From: Herbaspirillum frisingense
GTDB taxonomy: Bacteria; Pseudomonadota; Gammaproteobacteria; Burkholderiales; Burkholderiaceae_D
Direction: 5' to 3'
NCBI GenBank assembly: GCA_009914615.1
Contig: WNDX01000003.1
Location: forward strand, 1-64,000
DNA length: 64,000 nucleotides
A model generated the notes under the pieces. It saw nothing but the letters and a program-made list of their open reading frames with translations. It ran no database searches and was not told the DNA's origin. Of this stretch, positions 1 to 8,718 are shown piece after piece (the first letter of the stretch is position 1; every line of letters begins with the position of its first letter). A program made the translations under genes and the position numbers.

Positions 1-126
1 TGAGAACCTCTATATTCTCACTTTGGGCACTCGATGCCGCCGGAACGTGAGGATCCACCTCTTACCGCAACTCCCTCACTTCAACTTTAGCATCTCGCCC
101 TTACGGGGGAGGCGTCCATTCCATTT
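1..126. other. Unrelated sequence joined to a truncated catalase gene
   Basis: In the catalase reading frame this stretch gives no catalase-like residues and contains a TAG stop at 88-90. Recognisable catalase sequence begins abruptly near 127. The stretch includes a small imperfect inverted repeat, CGCCCTTACGGGGGAGGCG, around 96-114. It could be the edge of a mobile element, a deletion junction or an assembly join; nothing in it identifies which. Confidence 0.5.
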
Positions 127-1194
127 CCTGGCATCGACTTCACCAACGACCCGCTGCTGCAAGGGCGCATCCACTCCTACCTGGATACCCAGATCAGCCG
201 CCTGGGCGGAGTCAATTTCCATGAGCTGCCGATCAATTCCCCGCTGCGCGCCGTGCATAACAACCAGCGCGACGGCATGCACCGCCAGGCCATCCATCGC
301 GGACGGGTCTCCTACGAACCCAATTCACTGGGCGGCGGCTGTCCGTTCCAGGCTGGCGCGGCGGGATTTCGCAGCTTCCCGCAGCCGGTGGACGGCGACA
401 AGATCCGCGCCAAGCCGGAGAAGTTCGCCGACCACTTCTCGCAGGCACGGCTGTTCTGGAACAGCCAGCCGCTGGCCGAGCAACTGCACATCGTCCATGC
501 CTTCCGCTTCGAACTGACCCGCGTGCAGACGCCGGCCGTGCGCCAGCGCGTGGTGTCGCTGCTGGTCAACGTCGATCCCATGCTGGCGCAGCAGGTGGCC
601 GAGGGGCTGGGCTTCCCGGTGCCGGAGGCCGCCCCCGTCATCAGCGCGCAGCCGATGACCGACTACAGCGCATCGCCGGCGCTGTCGCTCACGGCCTACC
701 CCGGCAACACCGGCATCGCCACCCGGCGCGTGGCAGTGCTGGTGGCCGATGGCGTGGATGGCGCGATGGTGCGCGACGTCTATGAACACCTGTTGCAGCA
801 AGGCGCGGTGCCGCGCCTGGTGGGACAAAAACTGGGGGCGATCAAGGACGCCGACGGTGGTGAACTGCAGGTGGAAATCTCGCTGGCAGCGGCGCCTTCG
901 GCCCTGTACGACGCCGTCGTGCTGCCGCATGGAGAAAACGCATCGACGCTGCTGGCGGCCGATCCGCTGGTGGCCGACTTCGTGCGCGACCAGTATCGTC
1001 ACTGCAAGCCGCTGCTGGCGCTGGGCAGCGCCACCGCCATCCTCGACAAGGCCGAACTGCCCGATGTATTGCCCAGCGGCGACGACGACTTCTCGATGGC
1101 CGTGGGCGAGGCGGATCAATTGACCGAACTGCTGCCGCAGTTCGTCGAGGCGCTGGGCGGACAACGGGAGCTGGGGCGCGAGACCCTGACCTGA
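127..1194 (+). pseudogene. katE: Large-subunit catalase (HPII/KatE type), 5'-truncated
   Basis: About 355 residues remain, matching the C-terminal half of HPII-type catalases, which decompose hydrogen peroxide with a b- or d-type haem in the cytoplasm. The recognisable part opens with PGIDFTNDPLLQGR. It keeps the motif SYLDTQ, whose Tyr (codon 178-180) corresponds to the proximal haem ligand, then the FHELPIN and QRDGMHR blocks, and ends with the flavodoxin-like domain peculiar to large-subunit catalases (from about 730 onward, VAVLVADGVDGA). The N-terminal part, roughly 390 residues in HPII and including the catalytic distal His and Asn, is absent because sequence before 127 is unrelated. 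An ATG at 253 could start a shorter ORF, but that product could not be an active catalase. Family assignment is firm; whether the loss is biological is not known. Confidence 0.85.
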
Positions 1195-1237
1195 GTGAGG
1201 CGGCGTCGGGATGGCGGCGGCGGTCGCCGGAGGGATT

Positions 1238-1471
1238 TCAGCGATGCAACACAGGAAGGCGCTCATCGATCGCCTTCCTTGCCCAGGCCATGCCGGCCGT
1301 CTTCACCTCGTCGAAATCCTCGTAGCGGGTTTCCCTATCGCGCCAGGTCGGCCAGGGAGCTTGCCAGGCCGGCTTGATCTGCACGGCCAGGTGCCAGCCG
1401 TCCAGCATGCCGATGCCGACGATGCGGATATCGTGGTCGCGGTAGCGGCTGGTGTAGATGGAAGACTGCAT
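1238..1471 (-). CDS. Small conserved-looking hypothetical protein
   Basis: A 77-residue ORF starting at the ATG at 1471. The frame is open further upstream (to 1606), but the protein-like part begins at MQSSIYTSRYRDHDIRIVG. It has alternating strand-like segments, several Trp residues (DGWHLAVQIKPAWQAPWPTW) and a helical tail, which suggests a small alpha/beta domain. No family was recognised. It runs opposite to the receiver gene that follows and converges with the truncated katE. Upstream spacing is weak for a ribosome site, so the start is uncertain. Confidence 0.5.
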   Translation of the reverse strand: MQSSIYTSRYRDHDIRIVGIGMLDGWHLAVQIKPAWQAPWPTWRDRETRYEDFDEVKTAGMAWARKAIDERLPVLHR

Positions 1472-1642
1472 CGGATTTCCGGGCGGAAAATTCCCTTCAG
1501 TATAGTGCGACGCAAAATAAAAGCGATGGCCATTCCAGCAACTCTTCGCTGCCTGGCGGAAATCAGGAAATGCCCGATAGCCCGGCGGCGGCTTCCGGTT
1601 CACCATCTGCTTACCGATCCATCATCGCGAGAGCAGACCAAC

Positions 1643-2002
1643 ATGAACAAGACCGCACTCATCGCCGCCTCCCGTGCAGACGAAAGCCGGGCCCTGACCG
1701 AATGGCTGGCATTCAATGACATCGATATCCAGACCGCGGGCAGCGGCAACGGCGCCATCGAGCAGATGACGCACGGACGACCGGACATCGTGCTGGCCCA
1801 ACTGTCGATGGACGACATGAGCGGACTGCGCCTGGCGCACTATCTGAAGGCGCACGACGGCTTCTCGGCGGTGCCGGTGATCCTGCTGTGCCGCGATGAG
1901 CGCGAAATGAAACTGGTCAACGGCCAGTGGCCGGCCTTCATCTTCGAGGCGCCGCTGAACCAGGCGCTGATCTCGGAGCTGAAGCGCGAACTGGTCAACT
2001 GA
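1643..2002 (+). CDS. Degenerate receiver-domain (CheY-like) protein
   Basis: A 119-residue protein consisting of one CheY-like fold. The spacing of hydrophobic strands and the DMSG and PVILLC segments match receiver domains, but the catalytic residues do not. The acidic pair after strand 1 is replaced (AASRADE instead of a DD pair). The phosphoacceptor Asp position is Gln (VLAQLSMDDMSG). The conserved Lys before the last helix lies in FIFEAPL rather than a KP motif. It is therefore probably a non-phosphorylatable pseudo-receiver working by protein contact. The ORF is open upstream to 1211, but the ATG at 1643 is the natural domain start. It stands alone and is followed by a strong terminator. 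Confidence 0.75.
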   Translation: MNKTALIAASRADESRALTEWLAFNDIDIQTAGSGNGAIEQMTHGRPDIVLAQLSMDDMSGLRLAHYLKAHDGFSAVPVILLCRDEREMKLVNGQWPAFIFEAPLNQALISELKRELVN

Positions 2003-2031
2003 CCCATCGATCGCCAGAGATTCCCGACATG

Positions 2032-2061
2032 AAAAAGGCGGACCGCATGGTCCGCCTTTTT
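2032..2061 (+). terminator. Rho-independent terminator
   Basis: Perfect 13-bp stem (AAAAAGGCGGACC / GGTCCGCCTTTTT) with a GCAT loop and a T-run. It lies 29 bp after the receiver gene. The A/T flanks are symmetric, so it can also serve the TPR gene converging from the other strand. Confidence 0.9.
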
Positions 2062-2080
2062 CATTGTTGACCTTCCGGCA

Positions 2081-4600
2081 TCAGGCGTCAGAACGCCGGC
2101 GACGGCGGATCAGCGCGATGCCGGAGGCGCCCGCCAGCACCGCGGCCAGCAGCATCGCGGCGCTGGCGGTGCGATGTTGCGCAACCCAGCGGCGCGCGCC
2201 GCGCCAGGCCTGCACGTAGGGGAAGCGCGCGGCGGCGCCAAAGTCCGGCTCGACGCAGTTCTGGCCGAAGTCCGCCGCGAAGGGCACGGCCGCGCCCTCC
2301 TTCACGTAGCGCCGATAGAGTTGACTGGCGCGTTCCTCATCGTAGAAGACGAAGTTGGTGCCCTGGCACAGCACCGCGGCGAAGGCCTGGGAGCGCGCCG
2401 GCAATTCGTCGGCGGACTTGAGCGCGTAGTCGGCGGCGATGTCGCGGTAGTGGAAGCGCTTGTAGGGCTTGGCTTCGCTGGCGGCATAACGCTTGCGTTC
2501 TTCCTCGGTCACCAGCGGGCCGGGCAGATCGGCCAGCGCGCGCGCCTGCGGCGTATCGGGACGCGGCTTGCTGGTGTCGTAGCTCGGCGCGCCGTCGCGT
2601 CCGGCCCCGTAGGTATAGCCGCCGCCGTAGGCGGCGTAGTCCGGCCCCTCTTCATACCCCATGATTTCCATACCCTGGCGGCGTGCAATGACCGCTGCAC
2701 GGTACCACCCTTCGGCGCGCCGGGTGGAGCGCCAGGCATGCCGGCCCTGTTCCAGCGCTTCGCCGTATTCGCGGGCCTTGGCGCGGGTGCGCCAGGGAAC
2801 CGGGGTTTCCTTGCCGTGCTCGTCGTAGCTGCTTTCGATGAAGCGCTCGTCGCGTTCATCCGGGAAGTAAGGCAACGCCTCTTCCACGCGGCCCTCGCGC
2901 ACCAGGCGGCGCGCCAGCAGCTGGCGCAGGCGGTCATCGGCGGTGGGGGGCGACAGGCTCATGGCGGCATAGCGGGTCGGCATCCTGGTCTGCTGGCTCT
3001 TGGCGGCCTTGGCGACGGCATCGGCGGACGGCATCGGCGAACCCGGCACGTTCTTGTCCACATAGGTCTTCAATTCATCCACGGTCAGCACGCGCTCGGC
3101 GACGTAGCTCAGGTCGTTGAGGTAGTTGCCGTAGGACGGATAGTAATAATCGTCGTCGCTCTGCCGGGCGCTGCCCAACGCGGCGCGGCGGAACTGGTCG
3201 AGCGCTTCGACGTACTGGCCGCGCGACAGCGTCAGTACCGCCTGCTCGCCCATCAGCAGGCCGGCGCTGCCCCGTTCCAGGCTGCCGTCGATCTTGGGGA
3301 AGGCTTGCGCGGCGCGCGCATAGGCTTGCGCCGCGGCCTGGTGGTCGCCGGCGCGCATGGCCAGCTTGGCGCGCACCCACCAGGCCAGCGCCGTGTCCTG
3401 CTTCTGCACCAGCGCCTGCGCCAGCTCGTAACGGCCGGTGCGATAGGCCAGCGACGCCAGGCGATCGGCGCCGCCGGCATTTTCCAGGCCGCGCTGCTTG
3501 AGCGCATCGACCAGGTTCACCAGATCGCTGTTGGGCTGGATGCCGCCGCCGCGCGCCGCGTCGGGGTAGCCCGAGGCGCCGCTGTTGCCGGAGCCGACGT
3601 CGTATTCGTAGATGCTTTCCTTGCTGCCGTCCACCATGTCGCCCACGCGCGCCAGCGCATAGGTCACCAACAGCTTCTGCGCCACGGGGTCGTCGATCAG
3701 GGAGCCGGTGGTTCCGGCGTTGCCCAGCGCCCAGGACGCGATGGTCTGCAACGAGGCCACCGCGCTTGCCGAACCGCGCGCGGCCTGCTCGGCATAGAAG
3801 CGGATCGCCAGCTTCAGGTCGGCCGCGCTGATGTCTTCGACGCAGTCCTTGGCCTGATTGAAATCGTACCAGCCACATTGTCCGCCCTTGCCGGCAAGGT
3901 AGAGGCGCCCCTGTTCGCCGTAGCTGGCCACGGCCAGTCCCAGCGGATCCGATGCGCCCGCCAGCGCCAGCGCACGCGTCTTCTCAAAGTAGGCGGCGGC
4001 CTGCTTGCGTTCGGCGGCGGCGTCCATGCCAGCGGCGCCGATGTTGGCCGCGTGCAGCCGGCCCAGCATGTAGGCGGCCCAGACGGCGCGCTCGCCGGCA
4101 TCCTGCGGCGGCAGCGCCAGCACGGCTTCGAAGCGCTTCTGCGCGCGGACGTACAGGTCGGCCGGCGGCGGCGCCTGGCCGTCGCCGCGCGCGGCGTGAT
4201 AGTCCTGCGCGCCGGCGGTGTAGAGCCGCACCGCCGCCGGCAAGCCTTCGCCCGCGGCATAGGCCGCCTCGCCGTCGGCCTGCGCGCGCATGGCTTTGAG
4301 CCTGGTGAACTGGGCGTCGTCCAGCTTGCCCTTCTCCAGCATGCGCATGGATTTGGGATCATCCTCGCGCCGGTTTTCATGGCCGACGCCTTCACCGGCC
4401 TTCAGCTGGTCGGCGGCCGTCACCAGATGGGCCGCTTCCCATGCGAAGGAGTTGGCCGGGGTGTTTTGCAAGGTGCCGACGCGGTCGTCCAGCAGTTGCA
4501 GGGGGAAGTCCGGCCCGCACGCCACCACCGTGGCGGCGCCGATGACGATGAAGCCGCCCAGGGCACAGGCGATCTTGGTGGTCTTGCCGAGTTGTTTCAT
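2081..4600 (-). CDS. TPR-type repeat protein with N-terminal signal and C-terminal membrane anchor
   Basis: An 839-residue protein. The start at 4600 is preferred because the residues beginning MKQLGKTTKIACALGG form a signal peptide or lipoprotein-like segment (VVACGPDFPL, possible lipobox Cys near residue 28). The ATG also overlaps the stop codon of the upstream gene in TGATG. The body is Ala-rich paired helices typical of tetratricopeptide-like repeats (for example AQALVQKQDTALAWWVRAKL and AAQAYARAAQAFPKID). A hydrophobic segment and RRRRR end the protein, consistent with a C-terminal transmembrane helix. It probably acts in the envelope as a scaffold with the DUF3142 lipoprotein encoded just upstream in the same transcript. 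The specific function is unknown. Confidence 0.75.
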   Translation of the reverse strand: MKQLGKTTKIACALGGFIVIGAATVVACGPDFPLQLLDDRVGTLQNTPANSFAWEAAHLVTAADQLKAGEGVGHENRREDDPKSMRMLEKGKLDDAQFTRLKAMRAQADGEAAYAAGEGLPAAVRLYTAGAQDYHAARGDGQAPPPADLYVRAQKRFEAVLALPPQDAGERAVWAAYMLGRLHAANIGAAGMDAAAERKQAAAYFEKTRALALAGASDPLGLAVASYGEQGRLYLAGKGGQCGWYDFNQAKDCVEDISAADLKLAIRFYAEQAARGSASAVASLQTIASWALGNAGTTGSLIDDPVAQKLLVTYALARVGDMVDGSKESIYEYDVGSGNSGASGYPDAARGGGIQPNSDLVNLVDALKQRGLENAGGADRLASLAYRTGRYELAQALVQKQDTALAWWVRAKLAMRAGDHQAAAQAYARAAQAFPKIDGSLERGSAGLLMGEQAVLTLSRGQYVEALDQFRRAALGSARQSDDDYYYPSYGNYLNDLSYVAERVLTVDELKTYVDKNVPGSPMPSADAVAKAAKSQQTRMPTRYAAMSLSPPTADDRLRQLLARRLVREGRVEEALPYFPDERDERFIESSYDEHGKETPVPWRTRAKAREYGEALEQGRHAWRSTRRAEGWYRAAVIARRQGMEIMGYEEGPDYAAYGGGYTYGAGRDGAPSYDTSKPRPDTPQARALADLPGPLVTEEERKRYAASEAKPYKRFHYRDIAADYALKSADELPARSQAFAAVLCQGTNFVFYDEERASQLYRRYVKEGAAVPFAADFGQNCVEPDFGAAARFPYVQAWRGARRWVAQHRTASAAMLLAAVLAGASGIALIRRRRRSDA

Positions 4601-5877
4601 CAGGATCCGATCTGTAATGCGATGTCGTTTTGGCGCCCGGCGCCGTCCGCGCAGCGCAGCCAGCCAATGTTGCGCCGGGCGCCGGCGCGCAGCAGGCCGT
4701 GCTGGGTCAGGCGCAGGTAGCGGCCGTGGCCGTCGTTTTCCATGGCGTAGCCGTTGATGCCGTCGCCGGCCAGGTCGGCCGCGCAGGCGCCGCCGATGCG
4801 GATGCGCGCGGGCAGCGGGGCATCGGCGTTGCCGGGGTTGTCCAGCATGATCTCGCGCGGTGCGCCGTCGGCTTCGCCGGTGGTGGCCAGGCGCACCACC
4901 AGGCCCTCTTGCAGCGGACGGCGTTCCAGCACGGCCAGCCATGTGGAAAGACTCCAGGCGCGCCGATCGTCGCCGGTGGGCAAGCGGAACCAGGCGATCC
5001 CGGCCAAGCCGCGCGGCTGGCGTTGCAGGGTGTCCGTGACGAAGCGCGCCAACACGCGCGGCGTGGCCACCAGTTCGCTGGCCACGCCGCCGGCCAGCAC
5101 CGGACGTTCGCTCTCGACGGCGACGAGGGCGCCATTGTTGTCCCACACCACGCGCGAGCCATAGGCCGGCAACGCTACGTGCCAGGGGCGCCTGGTGCGT
5201 TGTGAAAATTGCGCCATCCAGTCATGCGCGCGCTCCGGGTCGAACAGGCCCTGGCGCGGGTCGAGCACGGCGTGCACTTGCAAGGTGGATTCGTCGGCGG
5301 CGGCCAGCAAGGCATCCAGGCGCGGGCTACCCAGCCAGGTCGGCAAGGCGGTGATGGCCAGCGCGGTATCGCCCAGCCGGGGCTTGAGGCGGTTCAGAAA
5401 AGCGGTGTATTCGGGCAGCTTGGCCGTGGCGCAGTCGTAGTCGATTTCCAGCGCTGCCGGCGACAGGCCGCGCTGGCGCCAGTCCGCCAGCAGTTGCAGG
5501 ATGCGCGCCTCGATCGCCGGTGCGTCGAAGCGCGCCAGTTGGCCGTTGATGCGTACCGTCATCAGCAGCGGCTTGCCGGTGCCGGACAGCAATTTGCTGT
5601 CCGGCGTGACATCGATCCAGCGGCCGGACGCTCCCAGTTCCGCAGCCAGCACATGCCAGCGCGCCACCTGGGCGTCGGAGGCGGTCAGCGCGGCGCGCAG
5701 CGCGGGAGTCCATTGGCGCTGCCAGATATAGACATCCTGGGGCAGCGCCGATTGCGGTGCCGGGTCGCGCGAGCAGGCTGCCAGCAGCAAAGCGCTCAAC
5801 AGGAGAAAGACGGCACGGCGCCACCGGCGCGCTCGCGCAAGCGACGGGGAAAGCAGTGGATGGAGGAAGGCGGACAT
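4600..5877 (-). CDS. DUF3142 domain lipoprotein
   Basis: A 425-residue protein with an arginine-rich N terminus, a hydrophobic segment and a lipobox-like LLAACS near residues 31-36, so it is probably an exported lipoprotein. The mature part resembles DUF3142 proteins, which look like TIM-barrel glycosidase relatives: QDVYIWQRQW opens the domain, LEIDYDCATAKLPEY carries conserved acidic residues, and later segments read HAVLDPRQGLFDPERAHDW and LAGIAWFRLP. Translationally coupled to the following TPR gene (one-base overlap), so the two products very likely work together in the envelope. The substrate is unknown. Confidence 0.75.
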   Translation of the reverse strand: MSAFLHPLLSPSLARARRWRRAVFLLLSALLLAACSRDPAPQSALPQDVYIWQRQWTPALRAALTASDAQVARWHVLAAELGASGRWIDVTPDSKLLSGTGKPLLMTVRINGQLARFDAPAIEARILQLLADWRQRGLSPAALEIDYDCATAKLPEYTAFLNRLKPRLGDTALAITALPTWLGSPRLDALLAAADESTLQVHAVLDPRQGLFDPERAHDWMAQFSQRTRRPWHVALPAYGSRVVWDNNGALVAVESERPVLAGGVASELVATPRVLARFVTDTLQRQPRGLAGIAWFRLPTGDDRRAWSLSTWLAVLERRPLQEGLVVRLATTGEADGAPREIMLDNPGNADAPLPARIRIGGACAADLAGDGINGYAMENDGHGRYLRLTQHGLLRAGARRNIGWLRCADGAGRQNDIALQIGS

Positions 5878-5944
5878 GAACGACGTCGTTGGCGCGGCGA
5901 ATGGGTCCTTTGCAATTGGACGGCATTGTACGTGAGCCGCGCCC

Positions 5945-5990
5945 GAAAAACACCAGGCCCGGAGCCGCCTTGCGGTCTCCGGGCCTGGTG
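5945..5990 (-). terminator. Terminator of the MFS gene
   Basis: Inverted repeat CACCAGGCCCGGAG / CTCCGGGCCTGGTG with a 12-15 nt loop. Read on the minus strand, the stem is followed by TTTTTC, a classical intrinsic terminator 38 bp past the MFS stop codon. Confidence 0.85.
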
Positions 5991-6027
5991 CCGCGCATCC
6001 GGGAATGCGCGGGGAGGGTATGCCGGC

Positions 6028-7338
6028 TTAAGCCTTGTAGCCCTTGCTGCTCATCGGCACGAACGCCAGCAGCACGCCCAGGATGGACAGACCGATCACG
6101 TAGTGCGCCGGGCCTTGCGGATCGGCCTTGATCCACAGCGAGATCAGCACCGGGGTCAGGCCGCCGAACACGGCATAGGCCATGTTGTAGGCGAAGGACA
6201 GGCCGGTGAAGCGCACCGGCGGCGGGAAGGCGCGGGTCGAGACGATCGGCGTGAGCGAGATGCTGCCCACGAACAGGCCCACCAACGCGTAGCCCCACAC
6301 CAGCGACTCGGGCGAGCCTGGCAGATGGCCGTAGAACCAGAAGGTGGACAGGCCCAGGCCGCCCCAGCCGATGATCATGCAGGCGCGGGTGCCGATGCGG
6401 TCGCACAGCCAGCCGATGGCCAGGCAGCCCACGGTCAGCATCAGGGTGCCGGCGCAGTTGGCCTGCATCACCAGCTTGGCCGGCAGGTGGTGCACGGTCT
6501 GCAGGTAGGACGGGGTCATCAGGATCACCACCACGATGGCGCCCGACAGGCACCAGGTCATGCCGGCGGTCAGCACGCTGGCGGCACGGTGCTCGCGCAG
6601 CACGGTCTTGAGCGGCAGTTCATTGGCCTGGGCGCGGCGCGCGGCCAGTTCGCGGAACACCGGTGTTTCTTCCAGGTAGCGGCGCAGGTACACCGACACC
6701 AGGCCGAACACGCCGCCCAGGATGAAGGGAATGCGCCAGGCATAGCCGGCCACGTCGGCGGGTTCGAACACGCTGTTGATGAAGATGCCCATCAGCGAAC
6801 CCAGCAGGATGCCGCCGGTGATGCCGGCGGTCAGCGAGCCGACGCCGAAGGAATAACGGTTGGCCGGCACGTGCTCGGCCACGAACACCCAGGCGCCCGG
6901 CATTTCGCCGCCGATCGCCGCGCCTTGCAGGGTGCGCATCAGCAGCAGCAGGATGGGCGCGGCCACGCCGATGCTGGCGTAGGTCGGCAGCAGGCCGATC
7001 ACCAGCGTGGGCACGGCCATCAGGAAGATCGATAGCGTGAACATGCGCTTGCGGCCGATGACGTCGCCGTAGTGGGCGATGATGATGCCGCCCACCGGGC
7101 GCGCCAGGTAGCCGGCGGCGAAGATGCCGAAGGTCTGCAGCATGCGCAGCCATTCCGGCATGTCGGCCGGGAAGAATAGTTTGCCGACCACTGCCGCGAA
7201 GAACACGTAAATGACGAAGTCATAGAACTCCAGCGTACCGCCCAGGGCGGACAGGCCGAGCGTCTTGTAGTCGGACGAGGAGAGAGGTCGATGCTGGGAC
7301 TCGTTGAGAGCCCCGGTAAATTCAGCGGAAGTGGTCAT
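6028..7338 (-). CDS. MFS transporter, metabolite:H+ symporter (MHS) family
   Basis: A 436-residue major facilitator with about 12 membrane helices. The opening GLSALGGTLEFYDFVIYVFFA and the loop 2-3 motif GDVIGRKRMF are typical of the metabolite/H+ symporter subfamily that includes citrate, alpha-ketoglutarate, shikimate and proline/betaine carriers. RTLQGAAIGGEMPGAWVFVAEH in helices 4-5 is another subfamily signature. The substrate cannot be read from sequence; an organic acid is likely. It is a single-gene transcript with its own terminator. Start at 7338 gives a short cytoplasmic tail (MTTSAEFTG) before helix 1, normal for the family. Confidence 0.88.
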   Translation of the reverse strand: MTTSAEFTGALNESQHRPLSSSDYKTLGLSALGGTLEFYDFVIYVFFAAVVGKLFFPADMPEWLRMLQTFGIFAAGYLARPVGGIIIAHYGDVIGRKRMFTLSIFLMAVPTLVIGLLPTYASIGVAAPILLLLMRTLQGAAIGGEMPGAWVFVAEHVPANRYSFGVGSLTAGITGGILLGSLMGIFINSVFEPADVAGYAWRIPFILGGVFGLVSVYLRRYLEETPVFRELAARRAQANELPLKTVLREHRAASVLTAGMTWCLSGAIVVVILMTPSYLQTVHHLPAKLVMQANCAGTLMLTVGCLAIGWLCDRIGTRACMIIGWGGLGLSTFWFYGHLPGSPESLVWGYALVGLFVGSISLTPIVSTRAFPPPVRFTGLSFAYNMAYAVFGGLTPVLISLWIKADPQGPAHYVIGLSILGVLLAFVPMSSKGYKA

Positions 7339-7808
7339 GGTCGTTCACTATCGGGAAAGCAGAAATCCGGCCCCGCGCCGGACATCGCGTTAGCGACGGC
7401 AATGGCGCTGCGGGCTGGAAGGCCGGCTTCATCTTTTTCGGGCGGGTGGTCGCAGACGGCATGTCTGCGAATGACAGGATCGGCGGGAAACGTAAAGCGA
7501 AGTTCTACGATTTAGCGGCGAAACTGGGAACAGGATACCCGAAAGCGGTAAAACTTCCGCGACGCAGCATTTCTTGCCGTGTTTTCGGCCAGCGGCAGCA
7601 TGTGCTTCACCGGCGCACTCGACACAATGGAGCGGCCAAGTCGACCGCGTTGCAGCATGGCCCGCAAGGCGAGTGGCGGCGCATCGCCGCCGCGAGCGGC
7701 GCCGGCACGACGAGGCCCTCCCCGGCTCCCGATCTCGGAAAACCGGGCCCCGAAAGCAACATGGCCGCATGCGAATCATGCGGCCATGTTTTTGCGAGCA
7801 GCGAGCCC
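7339..7808. other. Gene-free stretch with hairpins
   Basis: 470 bp between the start of the MFS gene and the end of the response regulator gene, both on the minus strand. ORFs crossing it are Arg/His-rich shadows. It should hold the MFS promoter near 7340-7450. It also holds a small GC hairpin at 7675-7691 and the terminator-like hairpin listed separately. No gene was recognised. Confidence 0.6.
7758..7793 (-). terminator. Hairpin terminator after response regulator
   Basis: Long perfect stem AACATGGCCGCATG / CATGCGGCCATGTT with a 5-nt loop, 16 bp past the stop of the regulator gene. The T-rich side is better on the plus strand, so termination on the minus strand is inferred from position. 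Confidence 0.65.
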
Positions 7809-8519
7809 TCAGGTATCGAGCACGATATCGACGCCGGAACTCCGGCGCAGCATCAGGAAGCCTTCGCCATAGATGTTGCGGATCTGCATCGGCGCCTCGT
7901 CCAGCGAGCGCAGTTTCTGCCGCACGCGATAGATCAGCGCGTCGATGCGGTGCGCATCGTATTCCTCGGCGCCGGAACGCAGCAGGTCGAACAACTGGGT
8001 GTGCGAGACCGGGTAGTTGGGACTTTGCAGCAGCGCCGCCAGCGCGGTGCTCTCCTTGTCGGTGAATTGCAGCGCCACCGAGCCGTTGTTGGACAAGCGC
8101 CCCGACTTGCGGTTGAAGCTCCACTTCTCCGACTCCGGCGAGCTCTGGTGCGGCGCCGTCTTCATGCGGCGGGCCAGTGCGGTCAGCGTGGCGGAGACTT
8201 CCTCCAGCTTGACCGGCTTGACCAGATAATAATCGGCGCCGTCGCTCATGCCCCGCACGCGGTCTTCAAGACGCGTGGTGGCGGTGACGATCACGATGCC
8301 CATCGACGGAAAGTGCTGGCGGATGGACGCCAGCTCCGGCAGCAGGTTGCCGTCCGGCAGACCGGCGTCGGCAATCAGAATATCCGGCTGGCGGCTCTTG
8401 AGAATATCAAGCGCCTCCGCCAGAGCCGAGCAGCCAGCCGCTTCGTAGCCCAATCCCCCGACATGTGCGGCAAGCGTATTGCGCCAGTCGATTTCGCCTT
8501 CAACGATTAATACTTTCAT
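7809..8519 (-). CDS. OmpR-family response regulator
   Basis: A 236-residue two-domain regulator. The receiver (about residues 1-120) has the phosphoacceptor Asp in LIADAGLPDGNLL, Thr in VIVTATT and Lys in YLVKPV. The first acidic pair is reduced: VEGEIDW has Glu but not two adjacent acids. The C-terminal winged helix (about 130-230) carries LQFTDKESTALAALL and DALIYRVRQKL, typical of the OmpR/PhoB effector domain. Start at 8519 is chosen because MKVLIVEGE is the usual receiver opening; the ORF is open further upstream. No histidine kinase gene is adjacent, so it is an orphan regulator. Confidence 0.85.
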   Translation of the reverse strand: MKVLIVEGEIDWRNTLAAHVGGLGYEAAGCSALAEALDILKSRQPDILIADAGLPDGNLLPELASIRQHFPSMGIVIVTATTRLEDRVRGMSDGADYYLVKPVKLEEVSATLTALARRMKTAPHQSSPESEKWSFNRKSGRLSNNGSVALQFTDKESTALAALLQSPNYPVSHTQLFDLLRSGAEEYDAHRIDALIYRVRQKLRSLDEAPMQIRNIYGEGFLMLRRSSGVDIVLDT

Positions 8520-8718
8520 TACTCTAGCGTTCCGGACGAACCTGTTTTTATGACTGCCGGCGCATCGCCGCCGCGTCCCTGCGGACGCGCATCCGGGCCC
8601 CACCCCACAGGCGCGGAGATGCTTACCATAATCACAACGTTATACAGAAAATATCCGTCGAGAAACTCATAAAAACTCGCAGATATTTCCCCCCCAAAAA
8701 AACTTGCCGATCGCGCTC

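Noticed and set aside
253-1194. A complete 313-residue protein starting at ATG 253
   Set aside because: The catalase similarity extends upstream to about 127 in the same frame, so 253 is an internal Met of a truncated catalase, not a true start.
7429-8510. Long ORFs on both strands across the 7.4-8.5 kb interval
   Set aside because: They overlap the OmpR-type regulator in other frames and give Arg/His-rich sequence without domains.
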